In this document: positions 25,163 through 34,501 of the stretch, one piece after another | Numbering within the stretch: position 1 is the stretch's first letter | Layout: the number at the start of each line of letters is the position of its first letter | From: Flavobacteriaceae bacterium | GTDB taxonomy: Bacteria; Bacteroidota; Bacteroidia; Flavobacteriales; Flavobacteriaceae | Assembly (NCBI GenBank): GCA_018699935.1 | Contig: JABISF010000026.1 | Location: 1 to 48,543 of the forward strand | Length of the DNA: 48,543 bases | Direction of reading: 5' to 3' | Program-made: the position numbers and the translations under genes | The notes under the pieces: model-generated | What the model was told of the DNA's origin: nothing | Databases searched by the model: none | What the model saw: only the letters and a program-made list of their open reading frames with translations

Positions 25163-26199
25163 ACATCGTCATAATCCACACTGATACGCGTGGAGGTGGG
25201 TACGGCTTGACAGGTCAAAACCAAACCCTCTTTAATTTCATCATCCGTCAAAATCTGATTGGTCAACATGCGTGCGGAACCTTCAGTAACACGTGCAATA
25301 CAAGAGCTACAAACACCTCCTTGACACGAATACGGCACATCCAAACGATTTTGTAAGGCGATGTCTAAAATCGTTTTATCAGGAACAATGGATAAATCTG
25401 TAACAACATCATCGTTCAAAACACGCAGCAAGCCCTCTTGCGAAGCCTCCTCAATTTGGGTTAGCGAATGGGAACTTTGAAATAATTCGAAATGAATGGT
25501 AGAAGGATCAAAAGCTTTGGCGGTTAAGACGTTTTTGGTCAAATCAATCAGGGCTTCTGGACCGCAAAGGTAAAAATGCTGGGGAGCTTGAGGGGCGTTT
25601 TTTAGGGCGCGATGTAATAGCGCGGTATCAATTCTTCCAAAAACAGCGTCGGGTTCATTACTCTTGCTAAAGACCCAATCAATGTGGAGTCTTTTAGGAT
25701 ACGTGCTTAATAATGCTTGGAGCTCGGAGTAAAACATTGTTTCTTGGGGTGTTTTATTTCCATATACAAGATAGAAATGGTTTTCAGGATGCGCTTCCAA
25801 AGCCGTTTTTAGCAATGCCATAATAGGTGTAATTCCACTTCCTGCGGCAACCGCCATAAACTGCTGGGGTTTTGCTGAAGGCACATATACAAAACGCCCT
25901 TCGGGGATTCCTACCATCAAACTTTGTCCAACTGTCAATTGATCTTTTGCATAGCTCGAAAAAAGCCCGCCTTCAATTTTTTTAATCCCCACGCTTAATC
26001 TTCCTTCATGCGGCGCAGTGCAAATTGAATAAGAACGCCGAACAGCTTCTCCATTGATGGTTGCTTCCAGAGAAACATACTGGCCTGCCTGAAAATCAAA
26101 AGCGGATTTTAAGGCAGTGGGAACCTCAAAAGTAAGGAGTACGGCTTGGGAAGTTTCTTGGGAAATCGCAGAAATGGGAAGTGCATGATAAGTCGGCAT
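25159..26199 (-). CDS. Ferredoxin-NADP reductase-type flavoprotein with 2Fe-2S domain
   Basis: A 346-residue reductase of the PaaE/oxygenase-reductase type. Domain order: FAD-binding barrel (RRSYSICTAP, FAD contact), NAD(P)-binding domain (AAGSGITPIMALLKTAL), and a C-terminal plant-type [2Fe-2S] ferredoxin domain with CQGGVCSSC plus a later LTCQA cysteine, four ligands in all. It passes electrons from NAD(P)H to an unknown oxygenase or other acceptor; no paaABCD genes are adjacent. I chose the ATG at 26199, 16 codons inside the longest frame, because a perfect -7 box (26211-26218) lies just upstream. Confidence 0.9.
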   Translation of the reverse strand: MPTYHALPISAISQETSQAVLLTFEVPTALKSAFDFQAGQYVSLEATINGEAVRRSYSICTAPHEGRLSVGIKKIEGGLFSSYAKDQLTVGQSLMVGIPEGRFVYVPSAKPQQFMAVAAGSGITPIMALLKTALEAHPENHFYLVYGNKTPQETMFYSELQALLSTYPKRLHIDWVFSKSNEPDAVFGRIDTALLHRALKNAPQAPQHFYLCGPEALIDLTKNVLTAKAFDPSTIHFELFQSSHSLTQIEEASQEGLLRVLNDDVVTDLSIVPDKTILDIALQNRLDVPYSCQGGVCSSCIARVTEGSARMLTNQILTDDEIKEGLVLTCQAVPTSTRISVDYDDV

Positions 26200-26210
26200 A
26201 GCTTTTTTGG

Positions 26211-26218
26211 CAAATGTA
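26211..26218 (-). promoter_or_regulatory. -7 box for reductase gene
   Basis: TACATTTG on the minus strand, perfect TAnnTTTG, 11 bases before the chosen ATG and inside the longer alternative coding frame. Confidence 0.6.
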
Positions 26219-26260
26219 TAAAGATTAACTATCTTAGTCAAACACAAGAATCTTTAAACA

Positions 26261-27742
26261 ATGATTCAGTTTACCCAAATTGCATTTCAACTCGCCAACA
26301 AGAAATTTTTCCGTTCACCACAATGGGAACAAAATTTGGTCATTCGAATTTTTATCATCATCATCATATTCATTTGCCTTGCAAGTTTTTTCACCTTTGG
26401 ACTTGGTTTGTTTTGGATCCTTAAAAAAGACTTTCCGGATCAAGACCCGGTATTGGTTATCAATCAATGGTTGGTGTATTATTTTTCTGTAGAATTGTTG
26501 ATGCGGTATTTTCTTCAAAATCTTCCGGTTGCCGACATACAACATCTATTGCTTCACCCCATCTCCAAAAAAAAGATCGTTCTGTGGATGTTACTGCGAT
26601 CGGTGTTTTCAATCAGTAATTTACCCCTTCTGATTTTGGGGCTTCCTTTCGTGATTGCTTTTTCCAAGAGTGGTGAAGCGAGCGGACATCTTTGGGTGTG
26701 GTTTTTGGGTTTATTAGGGATCAGCCTAAGTTTTAATTTCGCCATTTTTTTAATCAATAAATCAAAGGGCTTTGCCATTGGCGTGTTTACGTTTTTAGTA
26801 CTTATTGCTGGCTTGGAAAAACAGAACCTTTTTCCTGTAAAGCTCTTTTTCACTAGCGCTTTTGACCATTTATATAGCGCCGGACTCATTGTATTCATCC
26901 CTTTGGGGATAGTACTCGTTACTTTTTTTGCGACCTACCGTTTTTTGCTGGGTCGAATCTATCTGGACCAAGGTTTAAAAACTAAGGAAGGGTTTATGTT
27001 GGGGCAGCTCACGGTTTTTGACCGTTTTGGAGTACTTGGATTTTTTCTCAAAAACGATCTGCGATTGATCGTCCGGAATATCCGTGCACGGCAAGTGGTT
27101 TTGATGGGGTTTTTCTTTTTGTTTTACGGGCTTTTCTTTTTTACTCAAGACGTTTACAAAGAGATGCAAATCATGCATGTATTTGTTGGAATTTTTATCA
27201 CGGGAGGATTTATGATCACTTTTGGACAATATGTCCCGGCTTGGGACAGCGAATATTATCGGTTTTTGATGTGTCAAAACATCTCCTATCAAAAATATTT
27301 GGAATCCAAATGGCTCTTAATGGTTTTTACGGTCGTGGTCGCTTCGGTCTTGTCGTTTCCTTACCTCTATTTCGGGCTAGCCATTTATAAAGTCATCCTT
27401 GCAGCGGGATGCTACAATATCGGCATTGGATCCTTAGTTTCTATCTATTCAGGAGCGTATAATAGGAAACCGATTAAGTTAAATGTAAAGGCGAAAGCTT
27501 TTGAAAACACACAGGCGTTCAATATGACGCAATTGTTGTTTATGTTGCCCAAATTGTTTCTTCCCATGCTGTTGTTTTATTTGCCTTACAAATTTGTCAG
27601 TTTTAATGCCGGGATCATCTTTTTGGTTGTATCGGGCTTGTTGGGATTCTTTTTTAGAACCCCCATTCTCAAAAAAATTGAAAAAGTATACCAAAAAAAT
27701 AAATATAAAACCCTCGCTTCTTTTCAAACACAAAACGCATGA
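26261..27742 (+). CDS. DUF5687 family membrane protein (probable ABC permease)
   Basis: A 493-residue protein with roughly a dozen hydrophobic segments and a soluble N-terminus (MIQFTQIAFQLANKKFFRSP). It fits the DUF5687 family. The gene overlaps the following ABC ATPase gene by four bases, which strongly suggests that it is the membrane half of an ABC-2-like exporter. Substrate unknown. It diverges from the reductase gene with a short shared promoter region (TATCTTAG, imperfect box). Confidence 0.82.
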   Translation: MIQFTQIAFQLANKKFFRSPQWEQNLVIRIFIIIIIFICLASFFTFGLGLFWILKKDFPDQDPVLVINQWLVYYFSVELLMRYFLQNLPVADIQHLLLHPISKKKIVLWMLLRSVFSISNLPLLILGLPFVIAFSKSGEASGHLWVWFLGLLGISLSFNFAIFLINKSKGFAIGVFTFLVLIAGLEKQNLFPVKLFFTSAFDHLYSAGLIVFIPLGIVLVTFFATYRFLLGRIYLDQGLKTKEGFMLGQLTVFDRFGVLGFFLKNDLRLIVRNIRARQVVLMGFFFLFYGLFFFTQDVYKEMQIMHVFVGIFITGGFMITFGQYVPAWDSEYYRFLMCQNISYQKYLESKWLLMVFTVVVASVLSFPYLYFGLAIYKVILAAGCYNIGIGSLVSIYSGAYNRKPIKLNVKAKAFENTQAFNMTQLLFMLPKLFLPMLLFYLPYKFVSFNAGIIFLVVSGLLGFFFRTPILKKIEKVYQKNKYKTLASFQTQNA

Positions 27743-28434
27743 TTTCAGTAACTCAATTGACCAAAAAATATGGCTCCCAATGTGTCTTGGATTTACCTTC
27801 ACTGGAAATCCCCAAAGGACAATGCTTTGGTTTGGTGGGCAACAATGGCGCAGGAAAAACCACTTTTTTTAGTTTAGTTCTTGATTTGATCAAGGCCAGT
27901 TCAGGATCGATTACGATTGATGGTATTTCAGTGGATCGAAATGAATCCTGGAAAAAGCTCACCGCCGCCTATATCGACGAATCTTTTTTAATCGGATATT
28001 TAAGCGCAGAGGAATATTTTTATTTTGTGGGGCGCTTGCGCCAACAAACGCCCGAGCAAATAGACCAATGGTTACATCAGTTTGAACCGTTTTTTAATGG
28101 AGAAGTGTTAAAACAAAAAAAATATTTAAGAGGATTGTCAAAAGGAAATCAAAAAAAAGTGGGCATTATCGCCACATTGATTGGGCAACCCCATTGGGTG
28201 CTTTTGGACGAACCCTTTGCCAATTTAGACCCATCTTCCCAAATCCGGCTAAAAAAACTGATTCTTGAATTGCGTGAAAAGCAAGACATCACCTTCCTAA
28301 TTTCCAGCCATGACCTAAATCATGTAACCGAAGTTTGTGACCGGATCGTGTTGATGGAAAAAGGATTGCTCATCAAAGACCTCAAGGCAGGAGATTCCAC
28401 CCTGAAAGAGTTGGCAGATTATTTTACAAATTGA
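27739..28434 (+). CDS. ABC transporter ATP-binding protein
   Basis: A 231-residue ATPase with every canonical motif: Walker A GNNGAGKTT (about 34-42), signature LSKGNQKK (a variant of LSGGQ), Walker B VLLDEPFANLDP, and the H-loop ISSHDLNH. Single-domain size, so it should work as a homodimer with the DUF5687 protein encoded just upstream with a four-base overlap. The transported substrate cannot be predicted. The sprE gene follows 57 bp later on the same strand. Confidence 0.94.
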   Translation: MISVTQLTKKYGSQCVLDLPSLEIPKGQCFGLVGNNGAGKTTFFSLVLDLIKASSGSITIDGISVDRNESWKKLTAAYIDESFLIGYLSAEEYFYFVGRLRQQTPEQIDQWLHQFEPFFNGEVLKQKKYLRGLSKGNQKKVGIIATLIGQPHWVLLDEPFANLDPSSQIRLKKLILELREKQDITFLISSHDLNHVTEVCDRIVLMEKGLLIKDLKAGDSTLKELADYFTN

Positions 28435-28491
28435 AAAGGAGTATACTAAAACCCCTATTTTTAAGTTAATAAGGCAGACAGAAGAATAAAC

Positions 28492-30951
28492 ATGTTGAAA
28501 CCTACTTTTTCGCTCGCAGTTCTCAGCTGCTTTTTTTTGGCGATCTCTTGTTCAACCTCGAAAAACCGATTGTTGAATCGAGAATACCATGCCCTAAATA
28601 CAAGGTACAATGTGCTTTTTAATGGAAAAGAAGCTTTTGCCGTGGGAGAGCGCATACTTGCAGAAGCCCACGAAGACAATTTTTTTGAAATCCTTCCCAT
28701 AGAACCCATTAGTTTGCAAGGAGAAAATTTTGACGACACTACCATCGTTCCCGGTTTTGACCGAGCCGAAGAAAAATCGGTAAAAGCCGTTCAAAAACAC
28801 TCCATCAATATTGATCAAGTACAGCACAATCGCCATATAGATCAAGCGTATTTATTATTGGGCAAGTCCCGCTATTTTGACCGTCGATTTTTCCCTGCCC
28901 TAGAGGCGTTTAATTTTCTTTTAAAAAGCGGTGCCGATTTTCGCACCTATACCGAAGGGCGAATTTGGAGGGAAAAAACAAACATACGCTTGCAAAACCA
29001 TCGTTTGGCGATCAACAATCTTAGAGATATGACGGATCAATTGGCGGCTAAAAACAAATTTTATCCGCTGGCCAATGCCACCATGGCGGAGGCCTATTTG
29101 AATTTATCCATTACAGACTCTGCGCTGTATTATTTAAAAAAGGCAGCCCTGCACGCCAACAAGCGGAAGAAAAAAGGGCGTTATTTTTTTATTTCAGGGC
29201 AATTGTATGAGCAACTAAATCAAATCGATTCCGCCCGTTGGGCCTATCAACAATTGATTGACCTCAATCGGAAAACCTCACGAAAACTATTGATTCAATC
29301 CAAAATCAAACAACTCCTCTTAAACTCCGACTAAGGACTGGAGCGCAAAATTGGAGCGTTAAAAAAAATGTTGAATAATTTTGAAAATGAGCCCTTCGAG
29401 CACAGCATTCATCGCGCGTTGGCAAAAATTTATTTGCAAGAAGGACAAGACAGTACGGCACTCGCTTTTTATAATGCGTCCCAAGGATCACCCTTTTTGG
29501 ATGCCTACACCCAGCAACAGAATTATCGCGACCTTTCCGATTATAATTTTGAAAAAGGAAATTATCAAAACACCGGAGCCTATTTGGACAGCCTTTTGTC
29601 ATTGATGGATGGTAAGAGTTTAGAGGCTAAAAAGCTGCAACGCAAACGGGACAATTTGAGTGAAATCATACGTTACGAAGACCTTAGAAAAGAAACAGAC
29701 AGCATTCTCCATTTGATGGATTTATCGGAGGAAGAACAATTGTCTTTTTTTGAAGCCTTTTTGGAAGAAAAAACAGCACGGGCGATTCAAGCTAAAAAAA
29801 CAGAAAAGAAGGGTTCTCCCATTGCTTTTTTCAACCGACAAAAAAGCGCATTTTATTTTTATAACTCCAATTTGGTGGAACAAGGAAGACAAACCTATTA
29901 TTCCACTTGGGGGCAACGACCCAATATTGATTTTTGGAGGAGCTCCAATGTGCTGCGCACAGCGCAGGTGACCGAAGAGGAAGAAAAAGACGCCACCCAA
30001 GTGACCGAAGTAAATGTATTTGTTGAAAAGCCAGAAAACTTTGTTGCATTACTACCCAAAGGCGAAAAGGCTAAAGACAGTCTGATAAACGCAAATCATA
30101 ATACCTATCTCCAATTGGGAATGATCTACAAAGAAAAATTCAATGATCTACAATTGGCAGAAGATCGGTTACAGCATTTATTAGAACAGTTGCCCCAACC
30201 CAAGATTGCCGTTCAGGGACTCTATCATTTGTATAAAATCTATGAAATTGAAAATCCCCCTCTAGCGGAACAATACAAAGCCCGATTGATTGAACAATAT
30301 CCGGAGACTGCTTTTGCAAAACTTTTGTTAGACCCCGACAGTTATTCCGGCGAAGGAATTATGACCCCCGAAAAGTTGTACACGGCTGCACTCCATAAGT
30401 TTCAAGAACAGTCGTTTACGGAAGCGTTGGAGTCCCTTCAAAATATTGAAGCCGCCATCTCTGGAAATGAATGGGCTCCCAAAGTAGCCTTGCTAAAAGC
30501 GCATACACTGGGCAGAATCCAGGGTATTGAAGCTTGGAAAAAAGAACTTACCCAGGTGAGTGTCAACTTCGCCGCTTCGGATGAAGGAAAAAATGCCCTA
30601 GCGCTGCTGCAACAATTTAATGACACCCTTCCGCAAACAGCTTTAAAAGTTTATCACAACTACAAATGGATTTTCCCTTTTAAAAAGAGCGACACAGAAG
30701 ATAAGGAGGCATTCTTGAAAACGTTGAAAAACAGAATAGAAAATTTTCAACCGCGTTGGAAAGTGAGTGAAGACGCCTATGACGAAGAATATATTTTTAT
30801 AGTCGTCCATGGAATACGAAATCAAAACGACATAGACGGCTGGCTGCGACAGCATAAGGATTGGGCATCGGCTATTTCGCAAACGAATAATTTTGTAGCT
30901 TTGGCTACCCAATACAGGGAGTATATGATAAATAAAAATTGGACTCCATAA
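28492..30951 (+). pseudogene. sprE: SprE/PorW-type gliding/T9SS lipoprotein, interrupted by in-frame TAA
   Basis: SprE (PorW) is an outer-membrane-associated TPR lipoprotein needed for type IX secretion and gliding. The N-terminal part (280 residues, lipobox LAISC with Cys20) and the C-terminal part (527 residues from ATG 29368) are in the same frame, separated by a single TAA at 29332-29334 and the readable codons GLERKIGALKK. Removing the stop gives about 819 residues, close to the family size. The upstream part holds TPR-like helices (RHIDQAYLLLGKSRYFDR); the downstream part continues them and ends with an alpha/beta domain (EEYIFIVVHGI). A single substitution from a Lys, Glu or Gln codon explains the stop. 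It could be a true nonsense mutation, a read error, or two restarted peptides. Confidence 0.8.
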
Positions 30952-31000
30952 ACCCTGAACAGGAAACAACAAAAAATGTTTTTACATTAACTTTTAAAGA

Positions 31001-31384
31001 ATGAAAACATCAGAAAATAACGGACACTACAGTAGAATTGAAAAGGGAACGAGCATTAAAGGAAACATTAAATCCAAAACAGATATTCGTTTAGATGGCG
31101 AATTGGATGGAAATGTCTCCACGAGTGGAAAAGTCATTATCGGCAGAGAGGCCGTGGTGAAAGGGAAAATTCAATGCGAACAACTGGACATTGAGGGTCA
31201 ATTTACCGGAGAATTGGTAGCTCGAGGAATTCTAAATCTAAAAGGCACAGCGGTTTTGGAGGGCACCGTCTCAATTGGTAAACTGATTGTAGAATCCGGA
31301 GCGAATTTCAATGCCACCTGTAAAATGAACGGTGGAAAAGAAACTTTGATGAGCATCGCTGAAAAAGATGAAAAAACGGCCTAA
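31001..31384 (+). CDS. Bactofilin (polymer-forming cytoskeletal protein)
   Basis: A 127-residue protein with the bactofilin core: a right-handed beta-helix repeat region from about 12 to 110 (KGTSIKGNIKSKTDIRLDGE, then repeated G-x-V/I strands) and short disordered ends. Bactofilins polymerise without nucleotide and organise envelope processes. Its end overlaps the AtpZ gene by 17 bases, placing it as the first gene of the ATP synthase cluster, an arrangement I recall from other Flavobacteriia. Confidence 0.93.
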   Translation: MKTSENNGHYSRIEKGTSIKGNIKSKTDIRLDGELDGNVSTSGKVIIGREAVVKGKIQCEQLDIEGQFTGELVARGILNLKGTAVLEGTVSIGKLIVESGANFNATCKMNGGKETLMSIAEKDEKTA

Positions 31385-31574
31385 TCGTTGGCTTTTCTTC
31401 TCCGGCTTGGCCTTTCAAATCGGTATCGTGATGTACCTTTGTATTTGGCTAGGGGATTATCTTGATGGTCCATCCGGAAAACATCATTATACTTTACTGC
31501 TCAGCATTTTTGGTATGATCGCCATTATTTGGATCATTATTAGTCAATCCAAAAGATTTAGAGATGGACCGTAG
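31368..31574 (+). CDS. AtpZ/AtpI-family protein
   Basis: A 68-residue protein with two membrane helices (about 9-28 and 42-60) joined by a short loop (GDYLDGPSGKHH), matching AtpZ/AtpI assembly proteins, which help c-ring assembly or Mg2+ supply in other bacteria. It overlaps bactofilin by 17 bases and the next gene by 11, so translation is coupled through the cluster. Confidence 0.88.
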   Translation: MKKRPNRWLFFSGLAFQIGIVMYLCIWLGDYLDGPSGKHHYTLLLSIFGMIAIIWIIISQSKRFRDGP

Positions 31575-31953
31575 GTTTTTTAGATACCTGGTGCTTTTGG
31601 GGGCGTTCTTAGCAGTGGGCTTTTTCTTGCAAAAAAAAATCACGGATCAAATTCCGCTCTTATTGGCGTCCTATAAATGGCATTTCTTATTAGGCTTGTT
31701 TTCCTATAGCTTGTTGCGGTGGACTTATCAAAAGAAACGGGCTTGGCTTACCTATGCCTACACGGCCACTGTAGTGGCAAAACTAGCCGTTTATTTTATT
31801 TATTTTCGACCTGTATTTAATCAAAATGGGGCAGTAGAAAAAACAGAATTTATGGTGTTCTTTATTCCCTACAGTATTGCTCTTTTTCTCGAAATTGCTG
31901 CCATTGCGATAGATTTTAAGGACTTCAACCAGAAGGAAAATCGGTCTAAATAA
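31564..31953 (+). CDS. DUF6168 family membrane protein
   Basis: A 129-residue protein with four predicted membrane helices. It lies between AtpZ and atpB where flavobacteria carry a DUF6168 gene, and in position resembles the AtpI-like i subunit of other operons. No catalytic motif is visible. It overlaps the AtpZ gene by 11 bases and is followed by a 125-bp gap containing a promoter box for atpB. Confidence 0.78.
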   Translation: MDRRFFRYLVLLGAFLAVGFFLQKKITDQIPLLLASYKWHFLLGLFSYSLLRWTYQKKRAWLTYAYTATVVAKLAVYFIYFRPVFNQNGAVEKTEFMVFFIPYSIALFLEIAAIAIDFKDFNQKENRSK

Positions 31954-32038
31954 TCCCCTTTTTTGAACGTCTTGATGGCGTCGTGTAAAAATTTCAAAAA
32001 ACCTTAAAAAAAGTATTTCTTAATTATTTCTAAAGCCT

Positions 32039-32046
32039 TACATTTG
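32039..32046 (+). promoter_or_regulatory. -7 box before atpB
   Basis: TACATTTG, perfect TAnnTTTG, 32 bases before the atpB ATG, in the only real gap of the ATP synthase cluster; it could drive atpBEFHAG separately from the bactofilin gene. Confidence 0.6.
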
Positions 32047-32078
32047 CAGCGCTTTTAAAAACTATAGACAACCTCTAA

Positions 32079-33170
32079 ATGGCTTTGATACCACTCAAGC
32101 TGAAACATCTTCTTCCAACGCTTATCTTGGCACTGCTTACTGTACAGCCAACTTTCGCAGCGAAAGAGACTTCCGATAAAGGAGATTTAAAAACGGAAAT
32201 CAGAGAATACATCATGCATCACTTGCTGGATTCTCACGATTTTAATATTTTGAGTTATACCGACGATGCTGGAGCAGTGCACCACGTTGGAATGCCACTT
32301 CCGGTGATTTTATGGGATGAGGGAATCAAGATTTTTTCTTCTTCCAAATTTCACCACGGAGAAACAGTTGCCCAAGTGGGAGCCAACTATTATGCTTTAG
32401 ACCATGGTAAAATCTACAAAACGGACGCAGGTGGAACCATCAACTACGATGAAAATCATCATGCGACCAACCTAGCCCCGTTGGATTTTTCGATGACTAA
32501 AGGAGTTGTCACCATACTATTCACAGCACTTTTAATGTTTTTCCTTTTTAAAGGGCTAGCAAAATCTTATAAAACCAACGGACAAGTAGCCAAAGGCGTG
32601 GGTCGTTTTTTCGAACCTATTGTACTTTACGTTCGTGACGAAATAGCGATTCCCAACATTGGTGAAAAGCACTACAAGAAATACATGAGTTTTCTGTTGA
32701 CCTTGTTTTTCTTTATTTGGTTTTTAAATCTTTTGGGTTTGACCCCGCTGGGAATTAATGTCACTGGAAATATAGCGGTAACATTTGCCTTGGCCATTTT
32801 AACGTTTATCATTACCAATGTCACCGGAAAAAAAGACTACTGGAAACACATCTTTTGGATGCCGGGCGTTCCAACGGTGATGAAGCTTGCACTGGCACCC
32901 ATAGAATTGTTGGGGGTATTCATTAAGCCTTTTTCGTTGATGATACGTTTGTATGCCAACATTTCTGCAGGACACATCGTATTGATGAGTCTGATCGCAT
33001 TGATGTTTATTTTTAACAACTGGTTAGGATCCAGTTTGTCATTTGTTTTGGCTTTTGCCATTTCAATCATAGAAATTTTAGTTGCCTTGTTACAAGCCTA
33101 TATCTTTACGGTATTATCGGCGTTGTACTTTGGCTTTGCAGTAGAAGAACACGATCATGAAGATCACTAA
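32079..33170 (+). CDS. atpB: ATP synthase F0 subunit a
   Basis: Forms the proton half-channels beside the c-ring. At 363 residues it is about 100 longer than the E. coli subunit because of an N-terminal signal peptide (about 1-27) and a soluble, His-rich domain (about 28-140, with YIMHHLLDSHDF), which is the Bacteroidota form. The C-terminal part has the conserved Arg helix IRLYANISAGHIVLM. The first helix of the core begins near 143. Starts the atpBEFHAG run behind its own promoter box. Confidence 0.95.
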   Translation: MALIPLKLKHLLPTLILALLTVQPTFAAKETSDKGDLKTEIREYIMHHLLDSHDFNILSYTDDAGAVHHVGMPLPVILWDEGIKIFSSSKFHHGETVAQVGANYYALDHGKIYKTDAGGTINYDENHHATNLAPLDFSMTKGVVTILFTALLMFFLFKGLAKSYKTNGQVAKGVGRFFEPIVLYVRDEIAIPNIGEKHYKKYMSFLLTLFFFIWFLNLLGLTPLGINVTGNIAVTFALAILTFIITNVTGKKDYWKHIFWMPGVPTVMKLALAPIELLGVFIKPFSLMIRLYANISAGHIVLMSLIALMFIFNNWLGSSLSFVLAFAISIIEILVALLQAYIFTVLSALYFGFAVEEHDHEDH

Positions 33171-33195
33171 ATAAATGTTTAATTTTTAAGAATAG

Positions 33196-33396
<201 letters not shown>

Positions 33397-33443
33397 TCAA
33401 ACAAACGTCTGAGAAGGCGTGTTTTAACGAAAATATTTAACTC

Positions 33444-33944
33444 ATGGAGAAGCTATTAGGCGAATTTTCTTTTGGTTTATTTTTTTGGCAGTCCTTAATT
33501 TTTATCGGCTTGATTCTCTTGCTGAAAAAATTTGCGTGGAAGCCCATTTTAGATGCCGTCAATGAAAGAGAGGATTCTATCAAAGAGGCATTGCAATCTG
33601 CCAAAGAAGCACGCAAAGAGATGGAAGCCTTGCAATCGGACAATCAACGCATTTTGAAAGAAGCGCGTGCGGAGCGAGAAAGTCTTCTGAAGGAAGCGCG
33701 TAAAACCAGTTCAGAAATGATCAACAGTGCCAAAGAAGAAGCAAAGGCAGAGTCACAAAAAATATTGAATCAAGCGCAAGAAGCGATTCAAAATGAAAAA
33801 CGTGCCGCCATCAGCGATTTGAAAGCACAAGTTGCCAGCATTTCTATGGAAATTGCAGAAAAAGTAGTTCGCCAAGAGCTTGAAGACAAAGACAAGCAAT
33901 TAAAATTGGTGGAACAATTATTAAAAGACGTAAGCTTAAAATAA
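33444..33944 (+). CDS. atpF: ATP synthase F0 subunit b
   Basis: A 166-residue protein with one N-terminal membrane helix (about 8-27, FGLFFWQSLIFIGLILLLKK) followed by a long charged coiled coil (about 35-150) that forms the stator stalk. It starts 47 bp after atpE, and atpH follows after one base. Confidence 0.95.
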   Translation: MEKLLGEFSFGLFFWQSLIFIGLILLLKKFAWKPILDAVNEREDSIKEALQSAKEARKEMEALQSDNQRILKEARAERESLLKEARKTSSEMINSAKEEAKAESQKILNQAQEAIQNEKRAAISDLKAQVASISMEIAEKVVRQELEDKDKQLKLVEQLLKDVSLK

Positions 33945-33945
33945 G

Positions 33946-34491
33946 ATGAAAGGAACTCGTGCGGCGTACCGTTACGCCAAAGCCATTTTGGAATATGCAG
34001 AAAGCGAAAAGGCCACTGCAACAGTTGCGCACGATATGAAAACCATCAGAGCTTTTTTTGTTGGGGAAAATGTTTTAGGAGATGCTTTAGAAAACCCTAT
34101 TTTGTCTACTTCGGACAAACAAGCGGCACTAAACGCTATTTTTTCTGACATTGCTCCCGCAACAAAACGGCTTTTGGATTTATTGGCTGAAAACAATCGC
34201 CTCAACCTTTTAGGAGAAACAGCACGTCAATTTTTATCCCTGTATGACCAACATCAAGGAATCGTTAAAGCAGTAGTCACTTCGGCTGTTCCTTTGACTC
34301 CGGAATTGGAAAAAATTGTTTTGGACAAAGCCAAACAAATTTCAGACAAAACCATTGTCCTTGAAAACCGTATTGCTCCTGAAATTTTGGGAGGATTTAT
34401 TTTACGTATTGGAGATTTACAGTACGACGCAAGTGTTGTGCAACAACTCAAAGCGATTAAAACAACATTAACAACAACGAATTCGATCTAA
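33946..34491 (+). CDS. atpH: ATP synthase F1 subunit delta
   Basis: A 181-residue subunit joining F1 to the b stalk. The start [15 protein letters not shown] and the C-terminal pattern [22 protein letters not shown] are the conserved OSCP/delta signatures. Spacing to atpF is one base and to atpA ten bases. Confidence 0.95.
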   Translation: MKGTRAAYRYAKAILEYAESEKATATVAHDMKTIRAFFVGENVLGDALENPILSTSDKQAALNAIFSDIAPATKRLLDLLAENNRLNLLGETARQFLSLYDQHQGIVKAVVTSAVPLTPELEKIVLDKAKQISDKTIVLENRIAPEILGGFILRIGDLQYDASVVQQLKAIKTTLTTTNSI

Positions 34492-34501
34492 AATAACGAT
34501 C

